Shown here: piece after piece, positions 34,450 through 46,074 of the stretch
Numbering within the stretch: the stretch's first letter is position 1
How the letters are laid out: each line of letters begins with the position of its first letter
Assembly: GCF_902167145.1 (NCBI RefSeq)
Contig: NC_050097.1
Span: 171,150,923 to 171,214,922 of the forward strand
Direction of reading: 5' to 3'
Length of the DNA stretch: 64,000 nucleotides
Source: Zea mays
Lineage: Eukaryota > Streptophyta > Magnoliopsida > Poales > Poaceae
Position numbers and translations under genes: made by a program
The notes under the pieces: model-generated
Databases searched by the model: none
What the model was told of the DNA's origin: nothing
Seen by the model: the letters and a program-made list of their open reading frames with translations, nothing else

Positions 34450-34759
34450 TGTCCAAGCTTCGGCCTTTGCTTGTCCCCTCTTCGTGAGCCCCTGGCGTCC
34501 AATCAGCGATGAAATCTGCTAGCGCTTGGGATTGAATTGAAGATCTGTGCATGTAGTCAATAGTAAATTCATTAAGCTCCGCGGCCCACTTTCCAATCCT
34601 TCCAGTAGCTTCTCTATTCCTCATGATATCCTTCAGGGGCTGTGATGAAGGAACAATTATGTGATATGCTTGAAAATAATGCCGAAGCTTCCTGGATGCC
34701 ATTAACACAACATACAACACCTTCTCCAATTCTGTATAGTTTTTCTTTGATAAACTCAA
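34376..34759 (-). pseudogene. pol: First RNase H of Tat element E
   Basis: The domain reads LSLSKKNYTELEKVLYVVLMA, HYFQAYHIIVPSSQPLKDI, GRIGKWAAELNEFTIDY and SIQSQALADFIADWTPG. It overlaps the neighbouring frames because of one-base shifts at about 34760-34800 and 34450-34480. Confidence 0.82.
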
Positions 34760-35946
34760 AACTTTGGAGACAAAGTATACTGGGACTTGCTTTTTAGTCC
34801 TTCAAGCTTCTCTTGTACAAGCGTCACACTCACTGCAGAGTGTGAAGCTGCCACATACAATAGCAATGGAGCCCCTAGCACGGGTGGAGTTAGTGTTGTT
34901 AAATCAATCAGGTATTGCTTCAGCTCTTTGAAAGCTTTCTGTTGAGTTGAGCCCCATTGAAAAACCTCAGCTGACTTTAGTACTTCAAAGAATGGTAAAT
35001 TTCTTTCTGCTGATCTAGATATAAATCGATTCAAAGATGCCAGTCTTCCTGTCAGTCGTTGGCCCCCCTTCTTTGTGCTTGGCGGCTCCATTCGAAGGAT
35101 AGCTTTGATCTTGCTTGGGTTGGCTTCGATCCCCTTCGTTGAAACTAGACAGCCAAGGAACTTGCCCTTCTTCACTCCGAAGGCACATTTTTCTGGATTT
35201 AATTTCAGGCCAGCTTGCCTAAAATTAGCAAATGTTTCCTGCAAATCAGTAATGTGGTTTTCTTGCTTCGTGCTCTTCACTATGATATCATCAACATATG
35301 TTAGTACATTTCTGCCTATCTGAGAATGAAGAACCTTGGTTGCCATCCTGCTGAAGCTTCCTCCAGCATTCTTGAGCCCCTCAGGCATCCGAAGATAACA
35401 ATATGTACCACTGGGGGTTATGAAGCTGGTCTTTGGCTCATCTTCCTTCTTCATCCAGATTTGGTGGTAGCCTGAATAACAATCTAGTAGACTCATGAAC
35501 TCTGATGAAGCTGCTGCATCTACTAGAGAATCTATTCTTGGTAATGGGAACTCATCCGTTGGACAAGCCTTGTTCAGATCAGTAAAATCAATGCACATTC
35601 TCCATTTACCATTGACCTTCTTCACCATAACAGTGTTGGCTAGCCATTCTGAGTATTTTACTTCTCTGATGACACCAGCACTGAGAAGTCTTTTTACTTT
35701 GTTCCGAGCACCTTCGGCTTTATCGTCAGACATTTTCCGAAGCTTTTACTTCCTGGGTCTGAAGGATGGATCGACATTGAGTGAATGTTCAATGACGTCC
35801 CTGTTGACACCACAGAGATCGTTGGCTGACCATGCAAAAATATCTTTGTTGTTGAATAAAAACCTTATCAAGGTTTTCTCCTGCTCTTCAGATAATTGGG
35901 ACCCCAGCAATACCTTCTGCTCTGCTATGTCTTCACATAGAAGCAT
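34756..35946 (-). pseudogene. pol: Reverse transcriptase of Tat element E, broken
   Basis: The N-terminal part (35746-35946) includes CEDIAEQKVLLGSQLSEEQE and ends at a TAA at 35746-35748. The main frame (34756-35733) has WRMCIDFTDLNKACP, LLDCYSGYHQI, the catalytic TYVDDIIVKS near 35281-35304, and the thumb region to about 34800, where a frameshift intervenes. A TGA at 36001-36003 also separates RT from protease. Confidence 0.87.
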
Positions 35947-36000
35947 GGGCTTCGGCTGATCAGCCGAAGCAGCCTTCTCTCTTCTGTACTTATACTGTTC

Positions 36001-36220
36001 TCAAGCTTCGGCTCCATCTATATTGTGGATTGCTTTTGAGTCTATCCAATTTCCTTCAGTCTTTTTGGCAGCTTCCTGACTTCCATGAATAGCAATAGGC
36101 CCTTGGTCCGAAGGTATCTTCATGCATAGATATGCTGGATGAAGAATTGCTTCGAATGCATTGAGTGTTCCACGACCAATGATTGCATTGTAGGGGTATT
36201 CCATGTCAATAATATCAAAC
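36001..36220 (-). pseudogene. pol: Protease C-terminal part of E, left of inserted element C
   Basis: This continues the protease frame that starts at 46074 and is cut at 45578. The reading MEYPYNAIIGRGTLNAFEAI, then AIHNIDGAEA and a TGA, matches the usual Tat protease/linker. CAAAC (36216-36220) is the left copy of C's target duplication. Confidence 0.82.
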
Positions 36221-37520
36221 TGAAAGTCGCCTAGAGGGGGGTGAATAGGGCGAAACTGAAATTCTCAAAAATAATCACAACTACAAGCCGGGTTAGCGTT
36301 AGAAATATAATCGAGTCCGCGAGAGAGGGTGCAAAACAAATCGCAAGCGAATAAAGGAGTGTGACACGCGGATTTGTTTTACCGAGGTTCGGTTCTCGCA
36401 AACCTACTCCCCATTGAGGTGGTCACAAAGACCGGGTCTCTTTCAACCCTTTCCCTCTCTCAAACGGTCCCTCGGACCGAGTGAGCTTTTCTTCTCAATC
36501 ACTTGGAACACAAAGTTCCTACAAGGACCACCACAAGATTGGTGTCTCTTGCCTCAATTACAAGTGAGTTTGATCGTAATAAAGAATCAAAGAAAGAAGA
36601 AAGCAATCCAAGCGCAAGAGCTCGAAAGAACATAAGCAAATCTCTCTCACTAATCACTAGGGCGTTGTGTGGAGTTTGGAGAGGATTTGATCACTGGGGT
36701 GTGTCTAGAATTGAATGCTAGAGCTCTTGTAAGTAGTTGAAGTGGGAAAACTTGGATAACTTGAATGTGGGGTGGTTGGGGGTATTTATAGCCCCAACCA
36801 CCAAACTAGCCGTTTGGTGGAGGCTGACTGTCGTATGGTGCACCGGACAGTCCGGTGCACACCGGACATGTCGGGTGCACCAGCCACGTCACCAGGCCGT
36901 TGGGATTCGACCATTGGAGCTTCTGTCTTCTGGGCCCGCCTGGCTATCTGGTGCACACCGGACAGGTACTGTAGATTGTTCGGTGTGCCAGCGCGCGCGT
37001 GCCTAACTTCTGCGCGCTTCTGGCGCGCATTAAATGCGCCTGCAGGTGACCGTTGGCGCGAAGTAGCCGTTGCTCCGCTGGCTCACCGGACAGTCCGGTG
37101 AATTATAGCGGAGCAAATTCCCGAAGCTGGCGAGTTCCAGAGCCGCTCTTCCTTGGGGCACCGGACACTGTCCGGTGTACACCGGACAGTCCGGTGAATT
37201 ATAGCGGAGCGCCTCTGGATTTTCCCGAAGGTGAAGAGTTCAGCGTGAAGTCCCCTGGTGCACCGGACACTGTCTGGTGGTGCACCGGACACTGTCCGGT
37301 GGTGCACCGGACAGTCCGGTGCGCCAGACCAGAGGTGCCTTCGGTTATCCCTTGCTCTCTTTGTTGAACCCCATACTCAGTCTTTTTATTGGCTAAGTGT
37401 GAACCTTTGTCACCTGTATGACTTATACACTAGAGCATACTAGTTAGTCCAATTATTTGTGTTGGGCAATTCAACCACCAAAATCAATTAGGAACTAGGT
37501 GTAAGCCTAATTCCCTTTCA
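36221..37520 (-). repeat. 3' LTR of element C (1300 bp)
   Basis: The plus strand runs TGAAAGTCGCCTAGAG to AATTCCCTTTCA. The TATA box GGGGCTATAAATACCCCC (minus strand) lies near 36780-36797. Compared with the 5' LTR it lacks one 18-bp palindrome unit near 37097 and has one extra 21-bp unit near 37270-37310. Confidence 0.94.
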
Positions 37521-38327
37521 ATCTCCCCCTTTTTGGTGATTGATGCCAACACAAACCAAAGCAAGTATAGAAGTACATAATTGAACTAGCTTGCATAATG
37601 TAAGTGCAAAGGTTGCTTGGAATTGAGCCAATATAACTACTCATAAGATATGCATGGATTGTTTCTTTATTTTTAACATTTTGGACCACGCTTGCACCAC
37701 ATGTTTTGTTTTTGCAAATTCTTTTGTAAATCCTTTTCAAAGTTCTTTTTGCAAATAGTCAAAGGTAAATGAATAAGATTTCGATAAGCATTTTCATGAT
37801 TTGAAATTCTCCCCTGTTTCAAATGCTTTTCCTTTGACTTAAACAAAACTCCCCCTAAATAAAATTCTCCTCTTAGTGTTCAAGAGGGTTTTGATATATC
37901 AATTTTGAAATACTACTTTCTCCCCCTTTTGAACACAATAAGATACCAATTTAAAATTTATCAATTGAGAATCATACCAATTGAAAAAAACTCTTTTTTA
38001 AGGTGGTGGTGCGATCCTTTTGCTTTGGGCTAATACTTTCTCCCCCTTTGGCATGAATCGCCAAAAACGGAGTCATTAGAGCCCTTTAATTACTCTCTCC
38101 CCCTTTGGTCATAAATAAATGAGTGAAGATTATACCAAAGACGAAGTGTTGCTCGGAGTGATGGCGAAGGATGATTTACGGAGTGGAAGCCTTTGTCTTC
38201 GCCGAAGACTCCAATTCCCTTTCAATACTCCTATGACTTGGATTGAAATAGACTTGAAAACACATTAGTCATAGCATATGAAAGAGACATGATCAAAGGT
38301 ATATAAATGAGCTATGTGTGCAAATTA
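37521..38327 (-). other. Noncoding 3' region of C with five polypurine tracts
   Basis: On the minus strand, AAAGGGGGAGA-type tracts occur near 37522-37534, 37848-37857, 37917-37928, 38039-38050 and 38094-38105. The first abuts the 3' LTR and is the expected plus-strand primer. No gene was seen. Confidence 0.8.
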
Positions 38328-41300
38328 TCAAAAGAAGTTCCTAGAATCAAGAATATTTAGCTCATGCCTAATTTTGTTAAAAGTTTGTTCATCAAGAGGC
38401 TTGGTAAAGATATCGGCTAATTGATCTTTAGTGTTAATGTAAGAAATTTCGATATCTCCCTTTTGTTGGTGATCCCTTAAAAAGTGATACCGAATGGCTA
38501 TGTGTTTAGTGCGGCTATGCTCAACGGGATTATCCGCCATTTTGATTGCACTCTCATTATCACATAGAAGAGGAACTTTGGTTAGTTTGTAACCGTAGTC
38601 CCTAAGGGTTTGCCTCATCCAAAGTAGTTGCGTGCAACAATGTCCTGTGGCAATGTACTCGGCTTCAGCGGTAGAAAGAGCAACGGAATTTTGCTTCTTT
38701 GAAGCCCAAGACACCAAGGATCTTCCCAAGAACTGGCAAGTCCCCGATGTGCTCTTTCTATTGATTTTACACCCCGCCCAATCGGCATCCGAATAACCAA
38801 TTAAATCAAAAGTGGATCCCCTAGGATACCAAAGCCCAAACTTAGGAGTATAAACTAAATATCTCAAGATTCGTTTTACGGCCGTAAGGTGAGCTTCCTT
38901 AGGGTCGGCTTGGAATCTTGCACACATGCATACGGAAAGCATAATATCGGGTCGAGATGCACATAAATAGAGTAAAGAACCTATCATCGACCGGTATACC
39001 TTCTGATCCACGGACTTACCTTCCGTGTCGAGGTCGAGATGCCCATTGGTTCCCATGGGTGTCTTGATGGGTTTGGCATCCTTCATCCCAAACTTGGTTA
39101 GAATATCTTGAGTATACTTTGTTTGGCTTAGGAAGGTGCCTTCTTAGAGTTGCTTTACTTGAAATCCTAAGAAATACTTCAACTCCCCCATCATAGACAT
39201 CTCGAACATTTGTGTCATGATCTTACTAAATTATTCACATGTAGACTCGTTAGTAGACCCAAAGATAATATCATCAACATAAATTTGGCATACAAACAAG
39301 TCATGTTCAAGAGTTTTAGTGAAGAGTGTAGGATCGGCCTTTCCAACTTTGAATCCATTAGTGATAAGGAAATATCTAAGGCATTCATACCATGCTCTTG
39401 GGGCTTGCTTGAGCCCATAAAGCACCTTAGAGAGTTTATAGACATGGTTAGGGTACTCACTATCTTCAAAGCCGGGAGGTTGCTCAACATAGACCTCTTC
39501 CTTGATTGGTCCATTGAGGAAGGCACTCTTCACGTCCATTTGGTAAAGCTTGAAGCCATGGTAAGTAGCATAGGCCAATAATATACGAATTGACTCAAGC
39601 CTAGCTACGGGTGCATAGGTTTCACCGAAATCCAAACCTTCCACTTGGGAGTATCCCTTGGCCACAAGTCGAGCTTTGTTCCTTGTCACCACACCATGCT
39701 CATCTTGCTTGTTGTGGAACACCCATTTGGTTCCTACAACATTTTGGTTAGGATGTGGAACTAAATGCCATACCTCATTCCTAGTGAAGTTGTTGAGCTC
39801 CTCTTGCATCGCCACCACCCAATCCGAATCTTGAAGTGCTTCCTCTATCCTGTGTGGCTCAATAGAGGAAACAAACGAGTAATGTTCACAAAAATGTGCA
39901 ACACGAGATCTAGTGGTTACCCCCTTATGAATGTCGCCGAGGATGGTGTCGACAGGGTGATCTCGTTGGATTGCTTGGTGGACTCTTGGGTGTGGCGGCC
40001 TTTGTTCTTCATCCTCCTTGTCTTGATCATTTGCATCTCCCCCTTGATCATTGTCGTCATCTTGAGGTGGTTCATTTGATTGATCTTCTCCTTCATCAAC
40101 TTGAGCCTCATCCTCATTTTGAGTTGGTGGGGATGCTTGCGTGGAGGAGGATGGTTGATCTTGTGCAGTTGGAGGCTCTTCGGATTCCTTAGGACACACA
40201 TCCCCAATGGACATGTTCCTTAGCGCGATGCACGGAGCCTCTTCAATACCTATCTCATCAAGATCAACTTTCTCTACTTGAGAGCCGTTAGTCTCATCAA
40301 ACACAACGTCACAAGAAACTTCAACTTGTCCAGAGGACTTGTTAAAGACTCTATATGCCCTTGTGTTTGAATCATATCCTAGTAAAAAGCCTTCTACAGT
40401 CTTAGGAGCAAATTTAGATTTTCTACCTCTTTTAATAAGAATAAAGCATTTGCTACCAAAGACTCTAAAATATGAAATATTGGGCTTTTTACCGGTTAGG
40501 AGTTCGTATGAGGTCTTCTTGAGGATTCGGTGTAGATACAACCGGTTGATGGCGTAGCAGGCGGTGTTGACCGCCTCGGCCCAAAACCGATCCGAAGTCT
40601 TGTACTCATCAAGCATGGTTCTTGCCATGTCCAATAGAGTTCGATTCTTTCTCTCCACTACACCATTTTGTTGTGGGGTGTAGGGAGAAGAGAACTCATG
40701 CTTGATGCCCTCCTCCTCAAGGGAGCCTTCGATTTGAGTGTTCTTGAACTCCGTTCCGTTGTCGCTTCTAATCTTTTTGATCCTCAAGCCGAACTCATTT
40801 TGAGCCCGTCTCAAGAATCCTTTTAAAGTCTCTTGGGTATGAGATTTTTCCTGCAAAAAGAACACCCAAGTGAAGTGAGAATAATCATCCACAATAACTA
40901 GACAGTACTTACTCCCGCTGATGCTTATGTAAGCTATCGGGCCGAATAGATCCATGTGTAGGAGCTCCAGTGGCCTGATGGTTGTCATGATGTTCTTGTG
41001 TGGATGGTGGGCACCAACTTGCTTCCCTGCTTGGCATGCGCTACAAATCTTGTCTTTCTCAAAATGAACATTTGTTAATCCTAAAATGTGCTCTCCCTTT
41101 AGAAGCTTGTGAAGATTCTTCATCCCAACATGGGCTAGTCGGCGGTGCCAGAGCCAACCCATGTTAGTCTTTGCAATTAAGCAAGTGTTGAGTTCAGCTC
41201 TATCAAAATTCACTAAGTATAGCTAACCCTCTAACACTCCCTTAAATGCTATTGAATCATCACTTCTTCTAAAGACAGTAACACCTATATCAGTAAAAAG

Positions 41301-41570
41301 ACAGTTGTAGCCCATTTGACATAATTGAGAAACGGAAAGCAAATTTTAATCTAATGAATCTACAAGAAAAACATTGGAAATAGAATGGTCAGGTGATATA
41401 GCAATTTTACCCAAACCCTTGACCAAACCTTGGTTTCCATCCCCGAATGTGATAGCTCGTTGGGGATCTTGGTTTTTCTCGTAGGAGGAGAACATCTTCT
41501 TCTCCCCTGTCATGTGGTTTGTGCACCCGCTGTCGATAATCCAACTTGAGCCCCTGGATGCATAAACCTA
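38328..41570 (-). pseudogene. pol: Copia pol, element C, four nonsense codons
   Basis: The order is protease (SSWIIDSGCTNHM near 41520-41560), integrase (HHCC finger with CSACQ; D, D and E core), RT ([21 protein letters not shown] near 39270-39290) and RNase H (YSDADWAGC, STAEAEY, DNESAIK), ending LNILDSRNFF at 38328. Stops: TAA at 41346-41348, TAG at 41223-41225, TAA at 39231-39233 and TAA at 39144-39146. No frameshift is needed to read through, so decay is by point mutation only. Two open pieces remain, 39231-41213 (660 codons) and 38328-39086. Confidence 0.92.
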
Positions 41571-41580
41571 CAAAACAAGT

Positions 41581-44229
41581 TTAGTTCTTCACTTTAGGTA
41601 CCCAAATGGTTTTGGGTCCTTTGGCATTAGAAACAAGAACTTTGGGTACCCAAACACAAGTCTTTGACCCCTTGTGCTTACCCCCAACATATTTGGCAAC
41701 TACTTTGCCGGATTTGTTAGTCAACACATATGATGCATCAAAAGTTTTAAATGAAAAACTATGTTCATTTGATGCACTAGGAGTTTTATTCTTAGGCAAC
41801 TTAACATGGGATTGTTGCCTAGAACTAGATGTCTCACTCTTATACATAAAAGCATGATTAGGACCAGAGTGAGACTTCCTAGAGTGAATTCTCCTAATTT
41901 TGCTCTCAGGATAACCGGCAGGGTACAAAATGTATCCCTCGTTATCCTGAGGCATGGGAGCCTTGCCCTTAACAAAATTAGATAACTTCTTAGGAGGGGC
42001 ATTAATTTTGACATTGCCTCCCTGTTGGAAGCCAATGCCATCCTTAATGCCAGGGCGTCTCCCACTATAGAGCATACTTCTAGCAAATTTAAATTTTTCG
42101 TTCTCTAAGTTATGCTCGGCAATTTTAGCATCTAGTTTTGCTATATGATCATTTTGTTGTTTAATTAAAGCCATGTGATCATGTATAGCATTAACATCAA
42201 CATCTCTACATCTAGTACAAATAGAAGTGTGCTCAACGGTAGATGTAGAGGGTTTGCAAGATTTTAATTCTACAACCTTAGCATGCAATATATCATTCTT
42301 AGTTCTAAGGTCGGAAATAGTAGCATTGCAAACATCAAAATCTTTAGCCTTAGCAATTAATTTTTCATTTTCATTCCTAAGGCTAACAAGAGATAAGTTC
42401 AATTCTTCAATCTTAGCAAGCAAATCATCATTATCATTCTTAAGATTGGGAATTGAAACATTACAAGCATTTGAATCAACCTTAGCTAACAAATTAGCAT
42501 TTTCATTTCTAAGGATGTCAATAGTTTCATGGCAAGAGCTTAGCTCACTAGAAAGTTTTTCACATTTTTCTACTTCTAGAGCGTAAGCATTTTTGACCTT
42601 AACATGCTTTTTGTTTTCCTTGATTAGGAAGTCCTCTTGGGTGTCCAAGAGATCATCCTTCTCATGGATGGCACTAATTAATTCATTTAACTTTTCTTTT
42701 TGTTGCATGTTTAGGTTGGCAAAAAGAATGCGTAAGTTATCTTCCTCATCACTAGCATTTTCATCACTAGAAGACTCATATCTAGTGGAGGATTTAGATT
42801 TAACCTTCTTCTTTTTGCCGTCCTTTGCCATGAGGCACTTGTGGCCGACGTTGGGGAAGAGAAGGCCCTTGGTGACGGCGATGTTGGCGGCGTCCTCGTC
42901 GGAGGAGGAGTCGCTAGAGCTTTCGTCGGAGTCCCACTCACGACAAACATGGGCATCGCTGCCCTTCTTGTAGTACCTCTTCTTCTCCTTTCTTCTCCCC
43001 TTCTTGTCGTCACCCCTGTCACTGTCACTAGAAATAGGACATTTAGCTATAAAGTGACCGGGCTTACCACATTTGTAGCAAACCTTCTTGGAGCGGGGCT
43101 TGTAATCTTTCCCCCTCCTTTGTTTGAGGATTTGGCGGAAGCTCTTGATGACGAGCGCCATTTCCTCATTGTCGAGCTTGGAGGCGTCGATTGGTTGTCT
43201 ACTTGGTGTAGACTCCTCCTTCTTCTCCTCCGTCGCCTTGAATGCAACCGGTTGAGCTTCGGACGTGGAGGGACCGTCAAGCTCGTTGATCTTCCGTGAG
43301 CCCTTGATCATAAATTCAAAGCTCACAAAATTCCCGATTACTTCCTCGGGAGTCGTTAGTGTATATCTTGGATTACCACGAATTAATTGTACTTGAGTAG
43401 GGTTAAGGAAAATGAGTGATCTTAGAATAACCTTAACCACTTCGTGGTCATCCCATTTCTTGCTCCCGAGGTTGCGCACTTGGTTTACCAAGGTCTTGAG
43501 CCGGTTGTACATATCTTGTGGCTCCTCCCCTTGGCGAAGACAGAAGCGACCGAGCTCCCCCTCGATCGTCTCCCGCTTGGTGATTTTGGTGAGTTCATCA
43601 CCCTCGTGCGTGGTTTTGAGCACATCCCAAACTTCCTTGGCGCTCTTCAATCCTTGTACCTTGTTGTACTCCTCCCTACTTAGAGAGGCGAGGAGTATGG
43701 TTGTGACTTGGGAGTTGAAGTGCTCGATTTGGGCCACCTTGTCCTCATCATAGTCCTTATCCCCTACAGATGGTACCTGTGCTCCAAACTCAACAACATT
43801 CCATATAGTTTTGTGGAGTGAGGTTAGATGAAATTTCATTAAATCACTCCACCTAGCATAATCTTCACCGTCAAAGGTTGGCGGTTTGCCTAATGGAACG
43901 GAAAGTAATGGAGTATGTCTAGAAGTACGAGGATAATGTAAGGGGATCTTACTAAACTTCTTGCGCTCATGGCGCTTAGAAGTTATGGAGGGCGCGTCGG
44001 AGCCGGAGGTGGAAGGTGATGAAGTGTCGGTCTCGTAGTAGACCACCTTCCTCATCTTCTTTATTTTGTCGCCACTCCGATGCGACTTGTGGGAAGAAGT
44101 CTTCTTCTCCTTCTTCTTTTCCTTCCTCTTCTCCTTGTTGCGGGACTCTCCCGATAGGGCTTTCTCGTTGCTTGTAGTGGGCTTTTCGCTGGTCTCCATC
44201 TCCTTCTTGGCGTGATCTCCCGACATCAC
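41581..44229 (-). CDS. gag: Sirevirus Gag polyprotein, element C (882 aa, open frame)
   Basis: The frame is open from MMSGDHAKKEME to WVPKVKN. A lysine-rich N terminus (KRKEKKKEKKTSSHK, about residues 33-47) precedes the Copia Gag core (PPTFDGEDYARWSDLM, about 117-132). An intact CCHC zinc knuckle CYKCGKPGHFIAKCP lies near residue 382, followed by a Ser/Asp-rich stretch and a long heptad-rich coiled coil (about 530-720). It keeps all metal ligands, unlike element A. It could in principle serve as Gag in trans; whether it is transcribed is unknown. The alternative Met two residues in is equally possible. Confidence 0.9.
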   Translation of the reverse strand: MMSGDHAKKEMETSEKPTTSNEKALSGESRNKEKRKEKKKEKKTSSHKSHRSGDKIKKMRKVVYYETDTSSPSTSGSDAPSITSKRHERKKFSKIPLHYPRTSRHTPLLSVPLGKPPTFDGEDYARWSDLMKFHLTSLHKTIWNVVEFGAQVPSVGDKDYDEDKVAQIEHFNSQVTTILLASLSREEYNKVQGLKSAKEVWDVLKTTHEGDELTKITKRETIEGELGRFCLRQGEEPQDMYNRLKTLVNQVRNLGSKKWDDHEVVKVILRSLIFLNPTQVQLIRGNPRYTLTTPEEVIGNFVSFEFMIKGSRKINELDGPSTSEAQPVAFKATEEKKEESTPSRQPIDASKLDNEEMALVIKSFRQILKQRRGKDYKPRSKKVCYKCGKPGHFIAKCPISSDSDRGDDKKGRRKEKKRYYKKGSDAHVCREWDSDESSSDSSSDEDAANIAVTKGLLFPNVGHKCLMAKDGKKKKVKSKSSTRYESSSDENASDEEDNLRILFANLNMQQKEKLNELISAIHEKDDLLDTQEDFLIKENKKHVKVKNAYALEVEKCEKLSSELSSCHETIDILRNENANLLAKVDSNACNVSIPNLKNDNDDLLAKIEELNLSLVSLRNENEKLIAKAKDFDVCNATISDLRTKNDILHAKVVELKSCKPSTSTVEHTSICTRCRDVDVNAIHDHMALIKQQNDHIAKLDAKIAEHNLENEKFKFARSMLYSGRRPGIKDGIGFQQGGNVKINAPPKKLSNFVKGKAPMPQDNEGYILYPAGYPESKIRRIHSRKSHSGPNHAFMYKSETSSSRQQSHVKLPKNKTPSASNEHSFSFKTFDASYVLTNKSGKVVAKYVGGKHKGSKTCVWVPKVLVSNAKGPKTIWVPKVKN

Positions 44230-44260
44230 TTCGAGCGGTTAGGCTCTAATGAAGCACCGG

Positions 44261-44272
44261 GCTTTGATACCA
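44261..44272 (-). other. Primer-binding site, element C
   Basis: The minus strand reads TGGTATCAAAGC, one mismatch to the initiator tRNA-Met complement, two bases from the LTR end. Confidence 0.83.
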
Positions 44273-44274
44273 AT

Positions 44275-45572
44275 TGAAAGTAGCCTAGAGGGGGGGTGAA
44301 TAGGGCGAAACTGAAATTCTCAAAAATAATCACAACTACAAGCCGGGTTAGCGTCAGAAATATAATCGAGTCCGTGAGAGAGGGTGCAAAACAAATCGCA
44401 AGCGAATAAAGGAGTGTGACACGCGGATTTGTTTTACCGAGGTTCGGTTCTCGCAAACCTACTCCCCGTTGAGGTGGTCACAAAGACCGGGTCTCTTTCA
44501 ACCCTTTCCCTCTCTCAAACGGTCCCTCGGACCGAGTGAGCTTTTCTTCTCAATCACTTGGAACACAAAGTTCCTACAAGGACCACCACAAGATTGGTGT
44601 CTCTTGCCTCAATTACAAGTGAGTTTGATCGTAATAAAGAATCAAAGAAAGAAGAAAGCAATCCAAGCACAAGAGCTCGAAAGAACACAAGCAAATCTCT
44701 CTCACTAATCACTAGGGCGTTGTGTGGAGTTTGGAGAGGATTTGATCACTTGGTTGTGTCTAGAATTGAATGCTAGAGCTCTTGTAAGTAGTTGAAGTGG
44801 GAAAACTTGGATAACTTGAATGTGGGGTGGTTGGGGGTATTTATAGCCCCAACCACCAAACTAGCCGTTTGGTGGAGGCTGACTGTCGTATGGTGCACCG
44901 GACAGTCCGGTGCACACCGGACATGTCCGGTGCGCCAGCCACGTCACCAGGCCGTTGGGATTCGACCGTTGGAGCTTCTGTCTTCTGGGCCCGCCTGGCT
45001 ATCCGGTGCACACCGGACAGGTACTGTAGATTGTCCGGTGTGCCAGCGCGCGCGTGCCTGACTTCTGCGCGCTTCTGGCACGCATTAAATGCGCCTGCAG
45101 GTGACCGTTGGCGCGAAGTAGCCGTTGCTCCGCTGGCTCACCGGACAGTCCGGTGCACACCGGACAGTCCGGTGAATTATAGCGGAGCAAATTCCCGAAG
45201 CTGGCGAGTTCCAGAGCCGCTCTTCCTTGGGGCACCGGACACTGTCCGGTGTACACCGGACAGTCCGGTGAATTATAGCGGAGCGCCTCTGGATTTTCTC
45301 GAAGGTGAAGAGTTCAGCGTGAAGTCCCCTGGTGCACCGGACACTGTCCGGTGGTGCACCGGACAGTCCGGTGCGCCAGACCAGAGGTGCCTTCGGTTAT
45401 CCCTTGCTCTCTTTGTTGAACCCCATACTCGGTCTTTTTATTGGCTAAGTGTGAACCTTTGTCACCTGTATGACTTATACACTAGAGCAGACTAGTTAGT
45501 CCAATTATTTGTGTTGGGCAATTCAACCACCAAAATCAATTAGGAACTAGGTGTAAGCCTAATTCCCTTTCA
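44275..45572 (-). repeat. 5' LTR of element C (1298 bp)
   Basis: The plus strand runs TGAAAGTAGCCTAGAG to AATTCCCTTTCA. It has the same TATAAATA promoter box as the 3' copy, near 44835-44852, and a palindrome cluster at 44895-45375. The frames across it that read HRTVRCTPDSPV-like repeats are translation of palindromes, not protein genes. Confidence 0.94.
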
Positions 45573-45577
45573 CAAAC

Positions 45578-46074
45578 ACAACCTGTTCAATTCTTGTATT
45601 GTGGACAAATCCGAAGGTCACTGGCATCGTGATCTTGCCAAGTGCTACAATCTGCCTTCCTCCGAAACCACAAAGAGGGTGTGTAGCATCATGGATCTTA
45701 TCCTCTGGCTCTTGCATCTGTCTGAAGGCCTTAGCAAATATGATATCCGCTGCACTGCCTGTATCAACCAGAACATTATGGACTAGAAATCCCTTGATGA
45801 CACAAGATATGACCATAGCATCATTGTGAGGGTAATCCTTGAGCTGAAGGTCCTCTTGGGAGAAGGTAATTGGGATGTGGGACCATTTTGACTTGATGAA
45901 GGGTCCCTGCACCCCAACATGTTGTACCCTTCTCTGGGCCTCCTTCTTCTGCTTCTTGTTGGCCGGCTCTGAGCATGAACCGCCTGTTATTGGGAGCACC
46001 AGCTTCGTAGCCGAAGCAGCTTCAGCTTGATTGTTGAACGAAGCCATCAGCTCAAAAAGTGGAAGTGAGTTCAC
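45578..46074 (-). pseudogene. pol: Protease N-terminal part of E, gag missing
   Basis: The frame starts almost at the primer site (MNSLPLFELMASFNN) and within about 40 residues reaches the pre-protease KKQKKEAQRRVQHVGVQGPF. The protease active site is LVDTGSAADIIFAKAF near residue 105. Tat elements normally have a Gag of several hundred residues with a zinc knuckle before this; none is present, so an internal deletion has fused the Gag start to protease. The frame stops at 45578 because C is inserted, and resumes at 36220. Confidence 0.85.

Larger units (their letters stand above)
36221..45572 (-). mobile_element. Sirevirus-type Copia retrotransposon C, complete ends (9352 bp)
   Basis: Two LTRs bound it (36221-37520 and 44275-45572), flanked by the perfect target duplication CAAAC (36216-36220 and 45573-45577). 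Read right to left: 5' LTR, primer site, gag (open, 882 aa), pol (four stops), noncoding tract with five polypurine tracts, 3' LTR. It belongs to a different family from A and B; its LTR starts TGAAAGGGAATTAGGCTTACAC (Ji-like by recollection). By eye the LTRs differ by about 19 substitutions in about 1280 plus two small indels. Confidence 0.95.
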
